Below are positions 40,380 through 45,759 of a DNA stretch of 45,759 bases, one piece after another. The first letter of the stretch is position 1. The number at the start of each line of letters is the position of its first letter. This DNA is from Tabrizicola sp. (GTDB taxonomy: Bacteria > Pseudomonadota > Alphaproteobacteria > Rhodobacterales > Rhodobacteraceae). The notes beneath the pieces were generated by a model. It was given only the letters and a program-made list of their open reading frames with translations, had not been told where the DNA came from and did no database searches. Where the stretch lies: contig NZ_JAEULP010000070.1 of NCBI RefSeq assembly GCF_016792905.1, positions 1 through 45,759 of the forward strand, given 5' to 3'. The position numbers and the translations under genes were made by a program.

Positions 40380-41102
40380 ATGGCACGGGTTGCATTGGTC
40401 ACGGGCGGATCGCGCGGTATTGGCGCGGCGATCTCGGTTGCGCTGAAGGCGGCGGGCTACAAGGTCGCGGCGAACTATGCTGGCAATGACGACGCGGCGG
40501 CGGCCTTCACCAAGGAGACGGGCATTCCGGCCTACAAGTGGTCGGTCGCGGACTACGACGCCTGCGCGGCAGGGATCGCCAAGGTCGAGGCGGACCTTGG
40601 CCCGATCGAGGTGGTCGTGGCCAATGCCGGGATCACCCGCGATGCGCCTTTCCACAAGATGACGCCGCAACAGTGGAAAGAGGTGATCGACACCAACCTG
40701 ACTGGCGTGTTCAACACGGTTCATCCCATCTGGCCGGGCATGCGGGACCGCAAGTTCGGCCGCGTCGTGGTGATCTCGTCGATCAACGGGCAGAAGGGCC
40801 AGTTCGCGCAGGTCAACTATGCCGCGACCAAGGCCGGCGACCTTGGCATCGTGAAAAGCCTGGCGCAGGAAGGCGCGCGGGCAGGGATCACGGCCAACGC
40901 CATCTGCCCCGGCTACATCGCGACCGAGATGGTGATGGCGGTGCCCGAGAAAGTGCGCGAGAGCATCATCGCCCAGATCCCCGCCGGTCGCCTGGGCGAA
41001 GCGGCCGAGATCGCGCGCTGCGTGGTGTTCCTTGTGTCGGATGACGCGGGATTCATCAATGGCTCGACCATCAGCGCGAACGGCGGGCAGTTCTTCGTCT
41101 GA
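40380..41102 (+). CDS. phbB: Acetoacetyl-CoA reductase PhaB
   Basis: The 240-residue short-chain dehydrogenase starts MARVALVTGGSRGIGAAISV with the Gly-rich NADPH loop, then VVVANAGITRDAPFHKM, the catalytic Ser in VVISSINGQKGQFAQ and YAATKAG, and ICPGYIATEMVMAVPEKVRE. It reduces acetoacetyl-CoA to (R)-3-hydroxybutyryl-CoA. AGGAGGAGAATCACG provides an excellent ribosome binding site. It follows phaA after a hairpin and is followed by a strong terminator. Confidence 0.96.
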   Translation: MARVALVTGGSRGIGAAISVALKAAGYKVAANYAGNDDAAAAFTKETGIPAYKWSVADYDACAAGIAKVEADLGPIEVVVANAGITRDAPFHKMTPQQWKEVIDTNLTGVFNTVHPIWPGMRDRKFGRVVVISSINGQKGQFAQVNYAATKAGDLGIVKSLAQEGARAGITANAICPGYIATEMVMAVPEKVRESIIAQIPAGRLGEAAEIARCVVFLVSDDAGFINGSTISANGGQFFV

Positions 41103-41177
41103 CACCTTCGCCTGCGACTTCGTCTTCTTGTCGGGGATGCCCCGCGAGATGTGACACGGTCTTTGACGGGCATTCCG

Positions 41178-41203
41178 GGGCCGTCCTTCGGGGCGGCCCT
41201 TTT
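41178..41203 (+). terminator. Rho-independent terminator of phaB
   Basis: GGGCCGTCC pairs with GGGCGGCCC (one U-G) around a TTCG tetraloop and is followed by TTTT. It lies 75 bases after the phaB stop. Confidence 0.88.
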
Positions 41204-41253
41204 CCTTGGGCAGGCGAGCGGCTATTCAGGCCCGGCTGCATCGGGAGGGGACT

Positions 41254-42114
41254 GTGACCAAGGGGCGCGCGACGCTGATCGGGTTTTCTGCGGTGTTGAT
41301 GTGGTCACTGCTGGCGCTGTTCACTATCGGCAGCGCGCCGGTGCCACCGTTTCTTCTGAATGCGATCTGTTTCGGGATCGGCGGCCTGATCGGGTTGCTC
41401 TGGACCGCACGTCAGGGCTTCGGCGTGCTGCGCGGGGTCGGCTGGAAGGTCTATGCCTTCGGGACCATCGGACTGTTCGGCTATCACTTCCTGTATTTCA
41501 CCGCCTTCCGGTTGTCTCCCACGGCAGAGACCGGGCTGATCGCCTATCTCTGGCCGCTGTTCATCGTGCTGTTCTCCGGCCTGCTGCCAGGGGAAAGGTT
41601 GCACACCCAACATGTGGTCGGCGCGCTGATTGCTTTTGCGGGGGCCGCCGTGATCGTCCTGGGACGAGGCGGAGAGGCATCCGGGTCGGCTTTGGGGATG
41701 GCGCTGGCCTTTGTCTGCGCGTTGACCTGGGCAGGCTATTCAATCCTTTCGCGGCGGCTGGGTGCGGTGCCGACCGAAAGCGTCACGGTCTTCTGCCTGG
41801 CGACGGCGGTGATGTCGGTAGTCAGTCACCTGGCGCTGGAAACGACGGTCTGGCCGGACAACGGACTGGGCTGGGCGGCGGTACTGGCGCTGGGGATCGG
41901 ACCGGTCGGAGCGGCCTTCTTCACCTGGGACATCGGAATGAAGCGCGGAGATATCCAGCTTCTGGGCGTAGCAAGCTATGCGGCGCCCCTGCTGTCGACA
42001 TTGGCGCTTGTCGCGGCAGGAATAACGCGACCGACCTGGGCAATCGCCCTGGCCGCGGTCCTGATCACCGGTGGGGCGGCGCTGGCCGCGCGGGCCAGCG
42101 CCGGAAAACGCTAG
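41254..42114 (+). CDS. DMT/EamA family transporter
   Basis: The 286-residue protein has about ten hydrophobic segments arranged as two EamA repeats, with the characteristic GLFGYHFLYFTAFRLSPTAE and AYLWPLFIVLFSGLLPGE in the first half and LAFVCALTWAGYSILSRRL and GVASYAAPLLSTLALVAAG in the second. These are inner-membrane exporters of amino acids or metabolites; the substrate cannot be read. The start is GTG at 41254, with GGGAGGGGACT upstream. Its stop codon shares a CTAG with the stop of the convergent YdcH-like gene. Confidence 0.88.
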   Translation: MTKGRATLIGFSAVLMWSLLALFTIGSAPVPPFLLNAICFGIGGLIGLLWTARQGFGVLRGVGWKVYAFGTIGLFGYHFLYFTAFRLSPTAETGLIAYLWPLFIVLFSGLLPGERLHTQHVVGALIAFAGAAVIVLGRGGEASGSALGMALAFVCALTWAGYSILSRRLGAVPTESVTVFCLATAVMSVVSHLALETTVWPDNGLGWAAVLALGIGPVGAAFFTWDIGMKRGDIQLLGVASYAAPLLSTLALVAAGITRPTWAIALAAVLITGGAALAARASAGKR

Positions 42115-42278
42115 TTCGTGCTCAGGCGCGCGATTTCCTCCTTGATGCGCAGTTTCTGCTTTTTCAGATCGGCGATCTGCAGGTCATCCGTTCCGGGGCT
42201 GCGCTGGGCGAGTTCAACCATCTCCGAGAGAGTCTCGTGCTTCTTGCGCAGTTCCGCCAGATGCGATGCGATCGTCAT
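42111..42278 (-). CDS. YdcH-like small coiled-coil protein (DUF465)
   Basis: The 55-residue protein (start MTIASHLAELRKKHETLSEM, then LQIADLKKQKLRIKEEIARL) is the short helical DUF465/YdcH type. Its function is unknown. The ATG at 42278 is chosen because GGAGG is well placed upstream and the length matches the family. It is convergent with the DMT gene, and the two stop codons share CTAG. Confidence 0.9.
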   Translation of the reverse strand: MTIASHLAELRKKHETLSEMVELAQRSPGTDDLQIADLKKQKLRIKEEIARLSTN

Positions 42279-42374
42279 GGTCGTCCTCCTCGGTTGTTCA
42301 CAGCCCGAGTGCACCACGAAACCCGAGTCGTGTCATCACCTGTTACGATCATGTGACAGAATGATCCGGCGAAT

Positions 42375-43133
42375 TCAGCGGAACAGCGCCAGCAGATCGG
42401 CACCTTCGCGCAGGATGGCGTTGGCCTGCGGCGTATAGCTTTCGCGGTCCCCGTCATGGGCCGGACCCTGGTGGATGACGAAGGGAGCAAGCAGCCGAAA
42501 AGGGGCGCGGCCCCCCTTGCGGGCCTGGATGATGACGCGGAGCGCGGGTCGACCTTCGCGCGCGGCAAGGGGCAGGACTGTGGCGGAGCCCAACTTCGGA
42601 GCGAGTGCAGAAACCACCTCCGGCAGGCCGTCCGATCCGCAGATCAAGGTCATCCAGCCGCCGGGACGCAACCGGCGGGCAGCAGCGGCCACCCAGTCGG
42701 AAAGCGGCGTATCCACCCGCATCGCCCGTGACCGCGCCGCAACAGGGGAAGGGCTGCCGCCAGCGTGATAGTAGGGCGGATTCGCAATCACATGGTCGAA
42801 GTCCCGCCGAAGGGACGACGGCATCCGGTCAATGTCGCCTTCGTGGACTTCGGCCGCGATCCGGTTGCGTTCGGCGTTGCGACGGGCAAGCTCGGCATAG
42901 GCGGGTTGCAGTTCCAGCCCCGCCAGGTCCAGGCCCGGCACGCGATGCCCTAGGCACAGCATTGCCGCCCCCGCCCCGCAGCCCAGGTCCAGAACGCTGT
43001 CGCCCGGCTTCACCGGACAGGACGCCGCGAGCAGAACCGGATCGGTCGCGGCGCGATAGCCTTTCAGCGGTTGCAGAAGCCTCAGACGACCGCACAGGAA
43101 TTTGTCGTCCGACAGCTCGGCATCGGCAAACAT
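42375..43133 (-). CDS. tRNA1(Val) adenine-N6-methyltransferase-like protein
   Basis: The 252-residue protein is a class I methyltransferase with the SAM motif VLDLGCGAGAAMLCLGHRVP near 48 and the N6-adenine signature NPPYY in DHVIANPPYYHAGG, as in TrmN6/YfiC. It probably methylates A37 of a valine tRNA; the general substrate class (N6-amino groups) is better supported than the precise tRNA. The ATG at 43133 overlaps the upstream DUF2007 stop (TGATG). Confidence 0.88.
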   Translation of the reverse strand: MFADAELSDDKFLCGRLRLLQPLKGYRAATDPVLLAASCPVKPGDSVLDLGCGAGAAMLCLGHRVPGLDLAGLELQPAYAELARRNAERNRIAAEVHEGDIDRMPSSLRRDFDHVIANPPYYHAGGSPSPVAARSRAMRVDTPLSDWVAAAARRLRPGGWMTLICGSDGLPEVVSALAPKLGSATVLPLAAREGRPALRVIIQARKGGRAPFRLLAPFVIHQGPAHDGDRESYTPQANAILREGADLLALFR

Positions 43134-43348
43134 CAAAGGTCCAGGGGAACGTCGTTGTCGCGCAGGATGGCGGTCGCGCGGAAGTGATGCTGGTCGGCGA
43201 CCATCAGCCGCCGCGGCAGGATTCCAAGGCTGCCATCGAGGACGCTCATGTGGACGTCCAGCGGAAAGGCCGCTATACCCTCGCCTTCAAGAAGGACCGT
43301 GGCAAAGGCGATCAGCGTAGGGTCGGTCGTGCGCAGAAGTTCCTTCAT
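43133..43348 (-). CDS. DUF2007 domain protein
   Basis: The 71-residue protein (MKELLRTTDPTLIAFATVLL, then LDGSLGILPRRLMVADQHHF) fits the DUF2007 family, which has a beta-alpha fold and has been proposed to bind signal-transducing partners; its function is unknown. It is the first gene of a two-gene operon with the methyltransferase, divergent from the polyprenyl synthase gene. Confidence 0.85.
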   Translation of the reverse strand: MKELLRTTDPTLIAFATVLLEGEGIAAFPLDVHMSVLDGSLGILPRRLMVADQHHFRATAILRDNDVPLDL

Positions 43349-43399
43349 CAGATCGGGTTACTCCCGCCGGTCGCGCGGGGCAAGGGCGGCAAGAACGGC

Positions 43400-44416
43400 A
43401 TGGACGGAGCGGGCGAAAACGCGGTGGACAAGAGCTTGACGCCGCAGGACAGGCTGACTGCCGCATTGGCCGAGGACATGGCTGCGGTGAACCGGCTGAT
43501 CCGCGAGCGCATGGCGAGCGAGCATGCCCCACGGATTCCCGAAGTGACGGCGCATCTGGTCGAGGCGGGGGGCAAGCGCCTCCGGCCCCTGCTGACACTG
43601 GCGGCGGCACGGCTGCTGGGCTACGCGGGCGACGACCATGTGAAGCTGGCGGCGACGGTCGAATTCATCCATACCGCGACGCTCTTGCACGATGACGTGG
43701 TGGACGAAAGCCAGCGACGTCGCGGACGACCGACGGCGAACCTGTTGTGGGACAACAAGTCGTCCGTGCTGGTCGGCGACTACCTTTTCGCGCGCAGCTT
43801 CCAGCTGATGGTCGAAACCGGCAGCCTGCGCGTGCTGGACATCCTGGCCAACGCCTCGGCCACCATTGCCGAGGGCGAGGTGCTGCAACTGACTGCTGCG
43901 CAAGACCTGCGGACGGATGAGGCAATCTATCTGCAGGTCATCCGCGGCAAGACGGCGGCGCTGTTCGCTGCGGCGACCGAGGCCGGCGGCGTGATCGCGG
44001 GCGCGAAGGAAGGCGAAATCAAGGCGCTCCGCGAATACGGCGATGCCCTGGGAATTGCGTTCCAGATTGTCGACGACATGCTGGATTACGGTGGTTCCGA
44101 TGCTGTTATCGGGAAGAATACCGGCGATGATTTTCGCGAAAGGAAACTTACGCTTCCGTTGATCAAGGCTGTTGCCAAAGCGAGCCCGGATGAGCGCGCG
44201 TTCTGGGTGCGAGTCATCGAGAAGGGCAGCCAGAATGACGGCGATCTGGCACATGCCATGGTGATTCTGCAAAGGCACGACGCAATATCTGCCTGTCGCC
44301 TGGATGCCGTGGCCTGGGCTGCAAGGGCAAAAGCGGCGCTTGACAACCTGCCCGTGCATCCGCTTCGCGACATTCTTTCTGAGCTTGCAGACTTTGTGGT
44401 AAGCCGCATATCCTGA
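43400..44416 (+). CDS. Polyprenyl diphosphate synthase (octaprenyl/decaprenyl type)
   Basis: The 338-residue trans-prenyltransferase has both aspartate-rich motifs, HDDVVDESQRRRGRPT (first DDxxD) and IVDDMLDYGG (second), as well as GGKRLRPLLTLAAARLLGY near 58 and KNTGDDFRERKLTLPLI. It extends farnesyl or geranylgeranyl diphosphate to the long side chain of ubiquinone; alphaproteobacteria typically use a C50 chain. The ATG at 43400 is chosen because the frame upstream is not conserved; GTG at 43421 is possible too. Confidence 0.93.
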   Translation: MDGAGENAVDKSLTPQDRLTAALAEDMAAVNRLIRERMASEHAPRIPEVTAHLVEAGGKRLRPLLTLAAARLLGYAGDDHVKLAATVEFIHTATLLHDDVVDESQRRRGRPTANLLWDNKSSVLVGDYLFARSFQLMVETGSLRVLDILANASATIAEGEVLQLTAAQDLRTDEAIYLQVIRGKTAALFAAATEAGGVIAGAKEGEIKALREYGDALGIAFQIVDDMLDYGGSDAVIGKNTGDDFRERKLTLPLIKAVAKASPDERAFWVRVIEKGSQNDGDLAHAMVILQRHDAISACRLDAVAWAARAKAALDNLPVHPLRDILSELADFVVSRIS

Positions 44417-44432
44417 CTTGGCGCGATCCGTG

Positions 44433-44458
44433 AAATGACCGAATTAGGATCATTTTTT
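44433..44458 (+). terminator. Terminator after the polyprenyl synthase gene
   Basis: AAATGACC pairs with GG(A)TCATTT, with one bulged A and a six-base loop, and continues into a run of six T. It lies 17 bases after the stop. Confidence 0.7.
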
Positions 44459-44663
44459 GGACAAAGTCTTCCCATAGCACAGCGGGACGGGAGTGGTGTG
44501 TCTTTAAGCCTTGTCCGCGATGTTGGTAGCCGTGGCGGCGGGCCCGATTGGATGTCGGGCGCGTTGGGCCCGGAAGGATGGCAGGACGTGTTGAGGTCCT
44601 GGTAACCCGAGCCGGGTGACTATGGATGAACTCCGGGGGAAGGCCCGGAACGGAGTGCGGCAG

Positions 44664-45491
44664 ATGAAACTTCTCGACTGGCTCTTCCGGCGGAAGGCGA
44701 AAGCGACCCGCGGCGCGCGCTTCAGCGGCAGCGAAGCCGAACAGATTGAAGCGACCCGGGCGGCGATCGATCAGGTGGCCAAAGGCACTGGTCCGGCTGC
44801 GGGCCGGTTTCCGAAGCTGTCCGATGGTGCGCCCGAAGTCCTGACCCAGACGCCGAACAGCGCGGTGGTGGCCAAGGAAGGCCCGACTCCCGTGGTGAAC
44901 ATCTGGGAAATGGAAGAAGAGCCGGAACCTGCGGTCCCCGTTCCAACCCCGGCGCGCGAGATTGCAGCGGACGCGGGGGCACGTCGCCGCTCCACGCGCA
45001 CCAAGACCCGGGTTCTGGGTTTCGAGCCACAGCCGGCAGCAGTTGTGCCGCTGTTCGACGAAGGCCGGATGAACGAGTCGATCGAGCCCGGAGACAAGGC
45101 GGGCGTGGTGATGTATCCGACCGGCTGGCTGGTGATCAAGTCCGGCCCGGGCCGCGGTGCGGCCTTTCCAGTGATGCGGGGCGTGTCGCAGATCGGGCGC
45201 GGGCTGGACCAGACCATTGCGCTGGATTTTGGTGACATGGCGATCTCGCGCCAGCATCACGCTGCCATCGCCTACGACCCGGCGACGCACCAGTTCCATG
45301 TCGGGCACGGCGGCAAGTCCAATCTGGTGCGCCTGAACGGCAAGCCCCTGCTGTCGACCGCCGTGGCAGGCGACGGCGACGAGATCCAGATCGGCGAGAC
45401 GACTTTGGTGTTGAAGGTGTTGTGTACAGCCGACTTCAATTGGTCGGCGGTCGACTCCGAGGGAGACGGCAATGATATGGCGATCGCGTGA
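44664..45491 (+). CDS. FHA-domain protein
   Basis: The 275-residue protein has a basic N-terminus (MKLLDWLFRRKAKATRGARF), a Pro/Glu-rich linker around 70-130 and a C-terminal forkhead-associated domain (about 160-260) with its phosphothreonine-binding residues: QIGRGLDQ, then ISRQHHAAI and LNGKPL. It should bind phosphothreonine on a partner protein. A GGAG site precedes the ATG at 44664. It overlaps a PP2C phosphatase start by 20 bases, a pairing that indicates Ser/Thr phosphorylation signalling; the kinase may lie just outside. Confidence 0.88.
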   Translation: MKLLDWLFRRKAKATRGARFSGSEAEQIEATRAAIDQVAKGTGPAAGRFPKLSDGAPEVLTQTPNSAVVAKEGPTPVVNIWEMEEEPEPAVPVPTPAREIAADAGARRRSTRTKTRVLGFEPQPAAVVPLFDEGRMNESIEPGDKAGVVMYPTGWLVIKSGPGRGAAFPVMRGVSQIGRGLDQTIALDFGDMAISRQHHAAIAYDPATHQFHVGHGGKSNLVRLNGKPLLSTAVAGDGDEIQIGETTLVLKVLCTADFNWSAVDSEGDGNDMAIA

Positions 45492-45759
45492 ACCCCGCTA
45501 CGATGTCGCCTCGGGCATAAGCCAGGGCGCGCGTGACTATCAGGAAGACGCGATCACGGCAGACTTTCCGGTCGGTGCCGAAGCCGGGTTCGTTGTCCTG
45601 GCCGATGGCATGGGCGGTCATGCGGCGGGCGATGTCGCCTCCAAGATCGTCCTGACCGAGGTCTTCAGCGAACTGAAGTTTCACTTCGCCGATGTCGAGG
45701 CCTTCGAATCCCGGGCGCCGGAGATCCTGCGCGGCGTGGCCGACCTTGCCAATGAAACC
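45472..45759 (+). CDS. PP2C-type Ser/Thr protein phosphatase, N-terminal part
   Basis: The first 96 residues are visible and run off the window without a stop. They show the PP2C metal-binding start: SGISQGARDYQEDAITADFP, then VVLADGMGGHAAGDVASKIV, with the Asp-Gly-Met-Gly-Gly motif intact. It removes phosphate from Ser/Thr, opposing a kinase and working with the FHA protein whose gene it overlaps by 20 bases. GGGAGA lies six bases before the ATG. Confidence 0.9.
   Translation, partial: MIWRSREPRYDVASGISQGARDYQEDAITADFPVGAEAGFVVLADGMGGHAAGDVASKIVLTEVFSELKFHFADVEAFESRAPEILRGVADLANET

Overview
The window looks like chromosomal DNA from an alphaproteobacterium of the Rhodobacteraceae (Rhodobacter, Gemmobacter or Paracoccus relatives). 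It has high GC and a strong GC3 bias that opens long antisense shadow frames. It carries FlaF/FlbT-type flagellin control genes, the run ubiB-ubiE-mutM-enoyl-CoA hydratase-rpsT-dnaA-dnaN-recF-gyrB, an alphaproteobacterial rhamnose operon layout, and intergenic palindromes of a kind I associate with this family. The genus assignment is inference.

Layout. (1) 1-93: start of a gene resembling an IS30-type transposase, cut by the window edge. (2) 195-6417: flagellar cluster. On the minus strand run a rod-binding FlgJ-like protein, a small FlgN-like protein, flagellin, flaF, flbT and a DUF1217 protein; fliK and flgD diverge on the plus strand. CtrA-like spaced repeats lie at both promoter regions. 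(3) 6483-19096: housekeeping block with ubiquinone synthesis (ubiB, ubiE), base-excision repair (mutM), an enoyl-CoA hydratase, rpsT, dnaA, dnaN, recF, a LysE-type exporter and gyrB. (4) 19093-33977: L-rhamnose locus. A leftward operon encodes rhaD, rhaI, a DUF4037 protein, a UroD-like protein and a cytoplasmic GH78-like rhamnosidase. A rightward operon encodes rhaR, the rhaS-T-P-Q ABC importer and the mutarotase. The kinase gene lies alone, convergent to it. (5) 34045-35393: tRNA-Arg(CCT) and a LacI-family regulator with a palindromic operator candidate. (6) 35529-38863: a UPF0434/Trm112-like protein, a Lon-substrate-binding-domain protein, a YbbN-type thioredoxin, tagA with a LexA-like box, and a stand-alone EAL protein. 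(7) 39069-41102: phaA-phaB for polyhydroxybutyrate precursor synthesis. (8) 41254-44416: DMT exporter, YdcH-like protein, a tRNA1(Val)-type methyltransferase, a DUF2007 protein and a polyprenyl diphosphate synthase. (9) 44664-end: FHA-domain protein followed by a truncated PP2C phosphatase.

How the parts work together. The rhamnose genes describe a full route: RhaSTPQ imports sugar, RhaM interconverts anomers, RhaI makes rhamnulose, the kinase phosphorylates it, and RhaD cleaves the phosphate ester and oxidises lactaldehyde. The translationally coupled trio after rhaI (DUF4037, UroD-like, rhamnosidase without signal peptide) is the least explained part. It suggests that a rhamnose-containing compound, rather than free rhamnose alone, is imported and dismantled in the cytoplasm. 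This is the best candidate here for an undescribed pathway.

Limits: all family assignments come from reading motifs and recalled family features, with no database search. Start codons were moved from the longest frame wherever a ribosome binding site, gene overlap or family N-terminus supported it.
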